DNA from: Cornus controversa | Lineage: Eukaryota > Streptophyta > Magnoliopsida > Cornales > Cornaceae | Reading direction: 5' to 3' | Length of the DNA: 64,000 bases | Assembly: GCA_026545225.1 (NCBI GenBank) | Contig: CM048847.1 | Span: 5,332,001 to 5,396,000, forward strand | Shown here: in pieces, positions 22,062-32,199 of the stretch | Position numbering within the stretch: the stretch's first letter is position 1 | Layout: the number at the start of each line of letters is the position of its first letter | Notes under the pieces: generated by a model | What the model saw: the letters and a program-made list of their open reading frames with translations, nothing else | What the model was told of the DNA's origin: nothing | The model's database searches: none | Position numbers and translations under genes: made by a program

Positions 22062-23510
22062 ATAAGTGTTCAATTCTATGCATTTGAACCCTCTTTATTG
22101 CATATGTTAGTTCCATTTCTACGTTTACCGAGATATATTTATGGTATTTTTGTATTTTTGATGTATTGTAGGTCTTGTAGTGAAAGAAGCAAAGTTTGAA
22201 GTTTGTTGCAGCTGAAGAGAAAAGTTAGAAATTGCAGCCAAGGCATCTCGATCAATCGAGATGTTGATCTCGATCAATCGAGATCTCGATTGATCGAGAT
22301 CTCATTTCGATTGATCGAAATCTCGATCAATCGAGATCCAATCTCGATCAATCGAGATCCAATCTCGATTGATCGAGATTCTGCATAAGCCATTTGCCCA
22401 CTTGCTCACCTGCTCTCCCACTTGCAACAAAATCCCCCTTTTTGCACGACTTAGGGGGATTGTCTGACTTGAACAAGACCCTTGGGGACCTTCTTGATAT
22501 AAAGGGTGTATATATTGATATATATATATATATATATATATATATGGTGGGCCCCAAGGTTGAAAAAGGAGCCATAAAGCACAAAGAAACCACATTTCTC
22601 ACATATCTCTCATACACATCAGAATATACCAAGAGAGACTTTCAAGAGAGGAGAAGAAGGAGCTGAACTAGACCTTGAAGCTCTAATTTCTCCATCAATG
22701 GAAGAGTGCAAGGCAACCATGAGCAACTAACTTCTCTACTAGGGTGTTGGTTTCAACCCCTAGCCATGTAAACTTGTTCATCTTTGTAGCACTTGGGATT
22801 TGTAATTAAATGTTGATTATTTGGCCTAGTGACCATGTACACTAATACATTTCTTTTATATATTCATGTGATTTTGGTTTTATTCTTGTCTTAAAGTTTA
22901 ATCTTCATGTGAATGCACAAAATTTGCATCTTCCACAAGAAGTGCAAATGATGGCTAGGTAATGGTACTTTAAATGAATGTGTGGTGCTTGCTTGTATAA
23001 ACCATGCCAAGATAAGGTAGTTTGGATGCATGTAGGCTCACTTAGAAAGTAGGGTAATTAGGTAGTTAGTTAGGTTCAAGAGATATGCTTGTTGAAGATG
23101 GATTATGATAGGTTAGCACACACATTAATCTTTTGATATGTCATTGAGGTCACAAGCCTAATGACATTGTTAGGCATTTAATTTATGAATCCCATGCTTG
23201 CTACACTTATGAACATGTGAATGGCTAGTGGTGGAAACCAACCCTAGTTCTCTCTCCCATCCTTTACTCTTTAATTTTATTGTTATTACATTCATGCAAT
23301 AGTTTTATAAACAAAAACTCAAAACCCTATTTTTAGGATTAAAGTGGAAGTAATCTTTCTTTAAGACAATTACGACTAGTCCTCGTGGGATCGATACCCT
23401 CTATATAGAACCGTATCTACAAAGATTCGTGCTCTTGCGAGTGGTTAAATTATATTTTGATAAAAAGGGCAAAATTAAGCTTACAATATAATTCGAGTTT
23501 AGCCACATCA
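22062..23510 (+). repeat. Athila-type 5' LTR of element 3
   Basis: Starts ATAAGTGTTC, that is the family LTR lacking its first TG, directly after the element 2 3' LTR, and ends AGCCACATCA followed by a tRNA-Asp primer site. It is clearly more diverged from the element 2 LTRs than those are from each other. It has its own palindrome cluster (22243-22384) and TA repeat (22515-22544). The first five bases, ATAAG, may be a target duplication of element 2. Confidence 0.85.
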
Positions 23511-23516
23511 AAATTT

Positions 23517-23534
23517 TGGCGCCGTTGCCGGGGA
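23517..23534 (+). promoter_or_regulatory. Primer-binding site, tRNA-Asp (element 3)
   Basis: Exact match to the 18-nt complement of the plant tRNA-Asp 3' end, six bases after the LTR end. Confidence 0.92.
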
Positions 23535-23799
23535 CTACGGTTTTAATTGTCGCCATTGAAAGATTAAATCTGGTTTAATTCTTAGGCTAAAAATTCTTTC
23601 ATTCTTTTTGTATATATCTTATTCTTATTGCTCAAATTTCTTGATTTTAGGTATACCACATAGCGGGCATCTAAAAGAATTAAAGTTGGAACCCTTTGTG
23701 AGTATAAAATCTAAAATTAGTGGGTTTGAGTTCATTCATTTTTCTTTGTATATATTATTGTTTATTTTGCGTATTGAGGTGTTGTTCTACTATTAATGC

Positions 23800-24335
23800 A
23801 TGCTAGGTAGGCGGTCATTGTCACTTCCTTTGGTTCCTTGTAATATTGAACTTGAAAGAACACTTAGACAACGTAGAGGAACCTCTAGGGACCCTATATT
23901 GCCTAGGAATGAAAACATGGACCCAAATGAAAGACAACCTCCCGGACTACCTCCTTTTAATCATGAACAACCACCTCCACCTCCTCCTCCGCAAGGAGAG
24001 TTGCTTATGGACTTTTACCTTCCGACTACATTTGAAGTACCTTCATGTATTCAATTTCTGGATGTAGCAGCAACTCAATTCGAAATAAAGTCCTCCACCA
24101 TCAAACTTCTTAATAGCTTCCATGGTCTCCCTAATGAGGATCCATACCGGCATTTAGATTACATCCTTTCTGTGTGTTCCACTATTCGTGTACCACACTT
24201 TACGGAGGATGATCTAAAGCTGCGTATGTTTCCCTTCTCCCTAAAAGATAAAGCTAGAAGTTGGTTCAATTCCTTAGAACCTAACTCAATCCATTCTTGG
24301 GCGGAGATGCAAATTGAGTTCTTAAAAAAATTGAG
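23800..24335 (+). pseudogene. gag: gag fragment of element 3
   Basis: Starts MLGRRSLSLPLVPCNIELER at 23800, as in element 4, runs through the proline-rich part and the first half of the capsid-like domain (DPYRHLDYILSVCSTIRVPH; SLKDKARSWFNSLEPNSIHS), and gives way to family-B LTR sequence (X) near 24335. Only the N-terminal part of gag is present; the rest of element 3 was not found in the window. Confidence 0.85.
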
Positions 24336-24439
24336 TACTTGATTTCAATATGTTCGAAGTTCAAAAGCGGGACCGTTGTGAGGAAACGGGGAGAATGTGG
24401 CCAAGTTACCTGGAGTAGGTCAATACTTGGTGAGGGCGT

Positions 24440-24700
24440 TTAGTAGTCGAACCACCTGGAGGATGCAAATTCTCAGTAGTGGTGGGATGATAACCACCTG
24501 GAGGAGGTAAATCCTCGGTAGTGGTGGGATAATCACCTTGAAGTAGGTAAATACTTGGTGAGAATTCAAATACTGGGTCGGACCACTTGGAGGATGTAAA
24601 TTCTCGGTAGTGGTGGGACGAAAACCACCTGGAGGAGGTAAATCCTTGGTTGTGGTGGGACAATCACCTTGGAGGATGTAAATTCTCGGTGACGGTGTTG
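24440..24700 (+). repeat. Minisatellite in LTR X with a 131-bp higher-order unit
   Basis: Six monomers begin ACCACCTGGAGGA or ATCACCTTGAAG at about 24451, 24493, 24532, 24582, 24624 and 24663. Intervals are 42, 39, 50, 42 and 39, so three unequal monomers form a 131-bp unit present twice. Confidence 0.8.
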
Positions 24701-25336
24701 TAGTTGTGTGAGAAGTGTCTCGGTTGAGTGATTTGGTCAAGAATCATGTTAGCATATCGGGTTAAATCCGAGAGAGAGAGACAAGCGTATGACTATTGCT
24801 TTCATTTTGAATTATGAAGCATGATATGTGTTTAATGCATCTATATATATATATATATATGCATTGTTGTGAATGGACATGACGTATGTTGAATGATATG
24901 TGAAATGTTGTGACATGCATCCATGTAGGTCGTGTCGGGTCGGCACTTAGAAGGGTTGGGGTGTAGAGACCGTGACCAATTTTGGCCAGTTTTGCATTTT
25001 TCGCATTATGATTGTCATAAATGCATTTTGACTGGTGTTTAACATTTTTGAATGTGGAAAACATGTTTGGGAAGTGTTTTTAAGGTTTTGGTAAATTTTC
25101 GAGAGATTTGGATAAGTTTGACTTTTTAGTCAAACCGAGGCCCGGGATGCGACTTAAGTGGGCCCGAGAATCCAAAAAATTTCCAAAAATATTTATTTTT
25201 GGAATGGCTTAGATGAAATATTTAGAGAGTAGAGGAACTGATTTCGAGACCGTAGGAGTTTTCAGAATCGAAAAAGGAGTCCCGGAGGGTACGTTAAGTG
25301 GCCGGGGGCATTTTGGTCTTTTTTGCAAGCCCTAGA

Positions 25337-25349
25337 TATTTTAAATATC
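25337..25349 (+). promoter_or_regulatory. TATA-like box of family-B LTR B1
   Basis: TATTTTAAATATC lies about 375 bp after the LTR start and is followed by a CT-rich leader (CTCTTTCTCTCTCTAAAG). The same box is at 41455-41467 in the T 3' LTR, and TATAAATA is at the matching place in B2 (34501-34508). Confidence 0.55.
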
Positions 25350-26149
25350 AGCGGCAGAGATATTCAGCCATATCTCACGCCTCTTTCTCTCTCTAAAGTT
25401 CTCCATCTTCAAAGCTCTCCCTTCTCTCTACATTTCAGACTCGTTCGTCTTGGATTCAAGACTTGCCGAATGAGGGAGATACGTAGGGGAAGGCTAGGGC
25501 TTCCCTTTAAACCGATCAAAGTGGTGGTTTGGCAAGATAGACATCGCTGGAATTTTGGTGAAGTGCTTGGAAGGTCTTCATTTTCGAGGTAGGGGTCTAC
25601 TTCTCTTCTAATTGTCGATTCTAGGGTTTCGGGTGAAGAAGAGAGGTGTAGGTTGTGTTTCACATGCTTTAGGATGGTGAGAGGTGTAGAAAGTTATGTT
25701 TTCTTCTTCTCTAGAGTCCTATCTTTTCACATTTGTGTATATTATGTTGGTGGTAGCATGTGGGTCTGAAGTATGTAAGTGTAAGAAATTGATACATAGG
25801 CATTATGTGCTCAATTTTGGTGTATATGTGGAAAATGTGTACCAAGTGTCATATATGTGATTATATGTGAGAATGTGGTTGTTGAATGTATATTAGTCCT
25901 ATGTGCTAAAAATTATGCATTGAGTGTAGCATGAGTAAAATATGCTAATTTTGAAGTTGTATGCATAAGAGATGATATATGCATGTGTTATACATATATG
26001 TGCTATATGTGGTGTGTGGTGACGGAAAGTGTGCTTGTTACTTCTTTTTAGTATCAATGAGCATGATTTGAGCATGAAAATAAAATGTCATGTGTTTATG
26101 CATTCATATTGCATATGTGGGAAGTTGCGGGAAAAATGACGCAAATGAG

Positions 26150-26490
26150 GTACACGGGGCTTCGGAGTGGTCCAACCATGTGGTGAGATGTGGTGAAATT
26201 ATCCACTATGTATGGCCCTCGGAGTGGACCCGCCATACTAAGGATTAATGCCTAGGATCGGAGTATGTCCAATACTAATGACCCCTCGGAGTTGTCCCGG
26301 TCATAGGATGGTTATCGGAGAATGTCCATGATTTGTGAGCCTCGGAGTTGCCCCCTCACTCTATGGCAATCCCATATATTGCTATGGTAGAATGACCTTT
26401 CGGAGTTGTCTCGGTCATTGGATGGTTATCGGAGGTGTCCAAGGTTACATGATCCTCGGAGCAGACCAATCATGTAGGGTATCGGATGAG
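26150..26490 (+). repeat. Degenerate minisatellite in LTR B1
   Basis: Repeated words CTCGGAGTTGTCCCGGTCAT and GGATGGTTATCGGAG occur several times with irregular spacing of roughly 40-60 bp. The block lies just before GAGGACCGAGAGAGAGAGC, the same place where other long LTRs in the window have different minisatellites. Confidence 0.6.
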
Positions 26491-27194
26491 GACCGAGAGA
26501 GAGAGCATTTACCTTTCTTAATGCTTGTATGTTTGAACATGTTATACATGATTCGTGATATGTGCAATTCTCTTTAATTGCATTTATTGATGTGTTTGTG
26601 AGATTGTGGATGTGGCATGTAGTGTATTCATATACATTTCATGTAGGTCGTGTCGGGTCGGCACTTAGAAGGATTGGGGAACCTTTACTGAGCCGCAGTG
26701 GTGCTCACCCCTTTATTATAAACTCTTTTTATAGATAAAGCGCCAATGACGGATGGGACTTGAGGGTCCAAGTGGAACACTAGTAGTGGTTTTGCTATCT
26801 TTTGGATGTTGCACATTTTGTGGCTATCCATGCCGGCTTGTGGCATGTGACTTCCTTTTTGAATTGTGGTTATGTTTTGGACAAAGGTAATTTGGATGTA
26901 TGTATGGGATTTTAAACTTGTTGGGTGTGGAGAGACAATCGTTTAATTTATGTAATGCCCATGGTGGCACTTAATTCATTTGATGATGTTTTCCTTATGA
27001 ATGGATGGTGTTTGTGAAAGAAAATGATTCATTTTGGTGTATGAATTCAATTATGTATGTGATCTTGAGGGTGAGATTGGTGTTGGAACCTTCAATGTAT
27101 GTTATTTATCATGTTTGAGGGGTTCTAGGATGATAGGATGTTGATTGGGCTTCAAATGAACCATGTGTAGGGTTGTTGGAGGTCCCGGGTAGTG

Positions 27195-27440
27195 CATTTC
27201 GATCAATCGAGATGCCTATTTCGATCAATCGAAACCCCCATTTCGATTGATCGAAGGGGTGATGATTTATGGTGATTTTTAGAGTCCAGAAAGGAGGGAT
27301 TTCGATCAATCGAGACCCCCATCTCGATCAATTGAGATATTGCAGGTCTGGGGTCCCGAATAGGTGAAAATCTCACTAGAACTTCGATTAATCAAGATTT
27401 AATGTCGATCAATCGAGATCCCATTTCGATCAATCGAGAT
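27195..27440 (+). repeat. TCGAT-NN-ATCGA palindrome cluster in LTR B1
   Basis: About nine copies or near copies of TCGATCAATCGA / TCGATTGATCGA, including the ATCTCGATCAATCGAGAT-like extended form. ATATTGCAGGTC and a following GGGTCCCGA lie within the cluster; similar words flank the Athila spacer clusters, suggesting a shared module, not only a shared motif. Confidence 0.82.
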
Positions 27441-28809
27441 TACTATTCACAGCTTTTTCCAAAACTTCGTTTCAACGTAATTTCTTCGTTCTAGATCAGA
27501 ATTGAGTGTGGTTTTTTTAAACTTGAGTATTTTTGGATTTTCTATCCAATAGTGTAAGTCTTAGTTCCAGATTCCAAATTCAGAAAGTTTTCAGGCTCGA
27601 AAGTGAGTGATTCTTAAAAGTGTGGGCAAGTAAATGTTCACTAAGGTGTATGATTCGATGTAGGGTCCATGGGGATTTGTTAAGATGGAATTAGGTGCAT
27701 TTATATGCAAGAATTGAGTTAATTTTCTACGGTGAATGAGGGTAATGAGGGCCTATTGGGCTAAATGGAGGGTTTAACCTCCGGTTCTCCGAGAATTAGA
27801 AATCGGGGCATTATAGCTTGGTATCAAACCTTGATACTAATGCAATGAGTGTAATTGAGATTGTTCATGGGGTTGAGTGAACGGGTTCACACTCGGGATT
27901 CGGGGTCCGTCCGGGGGAGTCTCGGCGGTCCGGGTTCCGGGGCGTGACATGGGGTATCTCTACTGAGCCACAGTGGTGCTCACTCCTTTATTCTAAACTC
28001 TTTTACAGATAAGGCGCCGATGACGGATGGGACTTAAGTGTCCAAGTGGAATTCTAGTAGCATTTTGACACATTTTGGATATTTGTACATTTAGCTATCT
28101 GTGCCGGCTTGTGGAACAGTAATGATCTAGTTGTAGTCATGGTAGAATTTGTCGCATTTTGAACCTTATGTGTGAATTCTTGTAATGACTATAAACTTGG
28201 AAAACCATATGAATGGTATGTACCTTTTGAGAAAAGTGTATGTGTTGGAGATGTATGGCACCATAGGACCATTTCCTCTTGGATTATGACTTCTTGTATG
28301 GATAATTATGAGTTAATGGATTATGAAATACATGTATGCATGAGTTTTTGAATGAAGATGGTAGAAAAAATTGATGGAATTACATTTCAAATGTGAAATG
28401 CATGTTGTGTGAATATACTTAAGACCATTAAGGCATTAGAGTAGCCTTTGGGGGGACACGTGCCCAAAAGTGTCTATTTTGAATTTATGTCATAGATGGA
28501 ATTTATATGTGTAGAAGGATAATTGTATTAGCTTCAATTTGATAGGTCATGGGCCTTGTTTGGATATAAAATGAGGAAGATATGCATGTTTTAGTGCAAG
28601 GGTTTAATTTCTGACCCATAGTCATTGATTTGGATATAACTTGGGTTTTGGTTGGTATTTTTATATGATTCTAATTGGGTTGGATGCTATACATGTTGAG
28701 GATGATTCATGCCAAATTTTAGGTCAAACATACTTATAGATTGTGAGATATTCAAATTTGAAGTTTGGGTGAAGTTGTAGTTAAATTTGTGTTGCTAAAT
28801 TTCACCAGG

Positions 28810-28905
28810 GATTTACGGCGATCGATCCTCCTCTTTTAAGGTGATCGATCGCCCCTGTAAAAGGCCAAGAACCAGCCTTGGTCGACTTTAGGCGATCAAT
28901 CCCCT
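28810..28905 (+). repeat. GCGATCGATC-type cluster in LTR X
   Basis: Three motifs (GGCGATCGATCC, GTGATCGATCGCCCC, GGCGATCAATCCCC) plus GGTCGAC within about 95 bp. The flanking CACTATTCACA...TTTTGTCCAACTTC is homologous to the sequence after the TCGAT-NN-ATCGA clusters of B1 and B2, so one motif type replaces the other at the same LTR place. Confidence 0.7.
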
Positions 28906-29294
28906 TTTTACAGCATGCACTATTCACACAGAGTTTTGTCCAACTTCAAAGAGGCATATCTCCTTCGTTTCAAGTCAAATTTCGATGATTCTTTTTTTTT
29001 AAATTGTGTATTTTTAAACCCTCTTTCAAATGGTTATATTTTCAGACATTGATTATAAATTTTCAAGGAGTTATGTATTCGTATTTGTGGGATACAAGCA
29101 TCCGAAGGGTTGAATAGTTGAGACTATTGAGGTTCGGTGATGTTGACTTGTGCATAGGTAATTATAAGTGGGTGACTAGGCTTCTGTGGTAATGAAAGGT
29201 TAAGATGGTCCATTAGGGCTTAATGGACAGGTTCACGCTCGGGATTCAGGTCGGTCCGGGGGAGTCCCGGCGGTCCAGATTCTAGGGCGTGACA

Positions 29295-29668
29295 GAGGTG
29301 GTACCTTATTTTCTCATGGGTAATAGAGGATTTGCTTGACACTATCAGCGTCCTTGCCCGTGGGATCTTCACGATCAAAAGTGGTGTGTCACCATTTTTA
29401 GCAGCCGGATTATTATAGGTTTTAAGTGTCCCATTTGTTATCACTGCCACCAGACTGGTCACATCAAAGTATATTGTCCTTAGGGATAGAGTGTATAGAG
29501 TGGAACGAGATCTCAATAGCGTAACACTCAACTTTCGATGGGTCAACTAGTTTTAGGACGTCACTGCCACCGCAGCTTGCTTAGGGTTCACTAGCAGTGA
29601 GGATGATTAATCCTAATGTGTCAGACCAACACTCTAGGTATTAGAGGACTGGTCTATAGGAATTAAGG
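29295..29668 (+). pseudogene. gag zinc-knuckle fragment of Tekay/Del-like element T
   Basis: A CCHC knuckle, CYHCHQTGHIKVYCP (C-X2-C-X4-H-X4-C), is encoded at 29436-29480. Its spacing and HQTGH core resemble gag of Tekay/Del chromoviruses. Nothing else in the stretch reads clearly. It is a decayed fragment between LTR X and insertion A2. Confidence 0.6.
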
Positions 29669-30054
29669 TGTAAGGACCAGAATTATTTTGACCAGTTCCG
29701 GGTGAATTTTGACCGGATTAAAATTTTTCGGGTTAATTAAATTTCGAAAGGGTGTGGATATTTATGTTTCCATACAAGTGGACGATGTATATATACATAT
29801 ATGTGTATATATATATATAAATAGTACATGTATTTATATTTGATTATAAACATATTTTTGGCACATGTATTATTAAACATGTGAGTGGAAAAAAAAGGAA
29901 TACATGTGTATAGGGTGTATGTGTACAGGTGTTTAGTAATACACACATGTGATAATACATATATACATATTAGATTTTGTATGTATGTATAAGTTATGTG
30001 TGGAGGAGAGTGGTTAATGAAACATGTGGTATAGATAAGAGAAGACCACATTCG

Positions 30055-30114
30055 GCTGAGAGAAGAAAAGAGAAAAAGAAAGAAAAGAAAAGAAAGAAAG
30101 AAGAAAAGAAAAGG

Positions 30115-30145
<31 letters not shown>

Positions 30146-30165
30146 GAAAAGAGAGAAGGAGAAGT
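30055..30165 (+). repeat. Homopurine tract in LTR A2
   Basis: About 110 bp almost wholly A and G, GAAAA-type words, before a GC-rich island. Homologous to the tracts of A1, A3 and A4. Confidence 0.75.
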
Positions 30166-30991
30166 CGGGGAGAGAGAGAGGGGCCGAGATCGGGGAGAGA
30201 GTGACGCCGAGAGAGGAGATGCTTCGGTGCTCCGGCGGCTGCTCCGACGTGGGCCTCTCGACGGCCAGCCACGGTTGGTGGCAGCGGCTGAAGGCGGTGG
30301 TCGCAGGTGACCGCGTGGTGGCTCGGTTCAGCCGAGCCGTTCGCGAAGGGGGTTTCGCGGCTGGAGTTTGTTGGTTCCGGTGAGAGTCGGCAATCGTTTG
30401 AGGTTGATATAGTGGTCGTATGGACTATTTTGGGTCCTCTTCCGGTGGGATTGGCTCGGCTCTAGGTGCTGGCGTCGTGGCTGGCTTCGGGTGGAACTCG
30501 TGGGTCTGTTTTGATGAGTTTGGTGGTAGCAGCTCAAGCTAAATTTAGTCACGGAGGTGGCTTCTGCTGATGGGTATTTGTGGTAGCTCGTGGGCTCGGT
30601 CTTGGCTGCCATGGTGGCTCGGTTGGAGGCTAATGGTTCGGCGGTGCGGTTGTTTGGACAGCTATATACGGTTCCATGGTGGTGGTGAAAAAGGGGTTTC
30701 GACTGAGTGGGCTGGTTGTTACCGATGGTGTCGTGAGTGGTGTAATGTCATGTGGCCATCTCATGGTTGGAAGCCATGGTTTTGGGTTGTACACGATGGA
30801 GCCTTCAATGGTGATTCACGCTTAGGAGTGAAGGTTTGGGACGTGCTCACAGTGAGGGCTGTTTGGATGGTAGTTCCATGGGAACTCACCAGTGGTGGCG
30901 GCTGGGTATTGTGGTACATGGGATGCCGAAGCATCTAAGTCATGGCTGGAATGGCGCACCAAAATTAACCAACTAGCCTACAATCAATGTG

Positions 30992-31008
30992 CAATGTCCT
31001 CCCCCAAA
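30992..31008 (-). promoter_or_regulatory. Polypurine-tract-like sequence of remnant G
   Basis: On the minus strand CCAAGTTTGGGGGAGGA, close to the AAGTTTGGGGGTG tract of the other Athila elements and followed by ACATTGCACATTG. It could be the terminal or the internal tract. Confidence 0.5.
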
Positions 31009-31319
31009 CTTGGAGTACAAAACCCCTCAAATAAATCACCCCACTTCCACAATTAATTCACACCTCTTGTGAAGAAGGAAATATGAAAAAGTTGAGACTC
31101 TGATGATAATAGAGAAGAAAAAGTTGGAATTGATGATGATGGTGATGAATGATGATGATCAAGGAGTGTTATGGAAATAAAATTGGAAGATTTTAAAATA
31201 TATTTTGATGTTGGACAAGCACAAAGAGGCACCAAGTGATGTATTTTCGAGTGGGAGCAAGTAGGCCACAAAGGGGGGTCTGAAAATAGACAAAAAGTAT
31301 CAAATTGGGCCTTCAGGGG

Positions 31320-31520
31320 CTGGGCGATCGATCCCCATAGGGCTGGGCGATCGATCGCCCAGCTGGTTGGTCTCCCAGCTTGGGGAAAAATGGGGGCGAT
31401 CGATCCCCCCTTGGTTGGGCGATCGATCCCCCCAGCTGATGCCTGTGAAGCCTCCATCGCCCAGGGTCGACCGGGACATGTATTTTTGGAGTCTCTATCG
31501 CCCAAGGTCGACCGAGAGCT
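31320..31520 (-). repeat. GCGATCGATC-type cluster in remnant G
   Basis: At least four GGCGATCGATC or GATCGATCGCC units in about 110 bp, followed by two CCCAGGGTCGACCG / CCCAAGGTCGACCG units. This is the G/C-richer relative of the TCGAT-NN-ATCGA clusters and resembles the cluster in family-B LTR X although the host element is of a different lineage. Confidence 0.7.
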
Positions 31521-31785
31521 CGTTTTTTCACCCGTCTTGAGTCCAAATACCTTGGTACACCTCTTGACATCCTCCGGAAGCAACTTATACATCAAAAAAC
31601 TCAAAGAAAACACATTAAAACGCACCTAATAATGGAAGAAAAATAAAGAAAAACATAAACTAAAAATTAAAAAAATAAAATAAAAATAAAAATAAAAGAA
31701 AACTAAAGAAATTAAAGGATAGAAATACATACAAATCCTACAATTTAACGTCCGTAGGCGACGATCATCAACTTGAATTGAAAGT

Positions 31786-32193
31786 TCACCCAATGCCACA
31801 TCTCTTGAGGAGATTTAATTTCGTCCCTCCTATATGATCCTCACCTCCTTGTGTCGAACTCAAAGTGACCGGAATGGTGTCATTGGCTTCAAAAAATATA
31901 TCTCTCTGTCTTGATGGAAGATGTTTCAATTTTACCCATGGAGGAGACTCTAATGATGGCATCGGAGGAGTGCTAGAAAGAATAGGCAATGGCGCAATCG
32001 GAATCCTCCAAGGTGGAGTATTTTTCATGGCCATTACATCAAGTAAATCATTCACCCCCTCAATGGACTTCTCAACATCATGTGATAGAGCAACCGGATC
32101 AACTTCTTCAACATAATCATCAAAGCCATCCATGAAGAAACAAGCACTCTCATCTAGAGGATGTTGAATGACATTAAAAGTATTCAAGTTCAC
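31786..32193 (-). pseudogene. Protease-to-RT linker remnant of G
   Basis: The minus-strand translation (ESACFFMDGFDDYVEEVDPV; EKSIEGVNDLLDVMAMKNTP; PWVKLKHLPS; FFEANDTIPVTLSS) aligns with the Athila stretch between protease and RT (SECFGVDVVEDLV; AICEVNSMLDVNTV; PKLELKPLPATLKYVFLGAN; ETLPVIIAS). It directly follows gag on the same strand; catalytic domains are absent. Confidence 0.65.
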
Positions 32194-32199
32194 CTTAGC

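Larger units (their letters stand above)
24962..27949 (+). mobile_element. Family-B solo LTR B1 (2988 bp, target duplication TGGGG)
   Basis: Starts TGTAGAGACCGTGACC and ends GGGGCGTGACA, flanked by TGGGG at 24957-24961 and 27950-27954. It sits in an older LTR (X) of the same broad family at a site whose sequence it also carries itself (near 26675). A TATTTTAAATATC box lies at 25337-25349. Degenerate CCTCGGAGTTGTCCCGGTCA repeats fill 26150-26490, and TCGAT-NN-ATCGA motifs lie at 27195-27440. No ORF worth calling. The same LTR start follows a polypurine tract and chromovirus-like 3' sequence at 41081, which places family B in a Tekay/Del-like lineage. Confidence 0.88.
24336..29294 (+). repeat. 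Family-B LTR remnant X (left end missing), split by solo LTR B1
   Basis: LTR-like sequence begins inside the element 3 gag and runs to 24961, then resumes at 27955 and ends TAGGGCGTGACA at 29294. It is recognised from GTAGGTCGTGTCGGGTCGGC and the ACTGAGCCACAGTGGTGCTC block, both also found inside B1. It has a minisatellite (24440-24700), a GGGGGGACACGTGCCC unit near 28450 and a GCGATCGATC cluster (28810-28905). It may be the 5' LTR of the decayed element T; a start TGTAGAGACC is not present. Confidence 0.7.
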
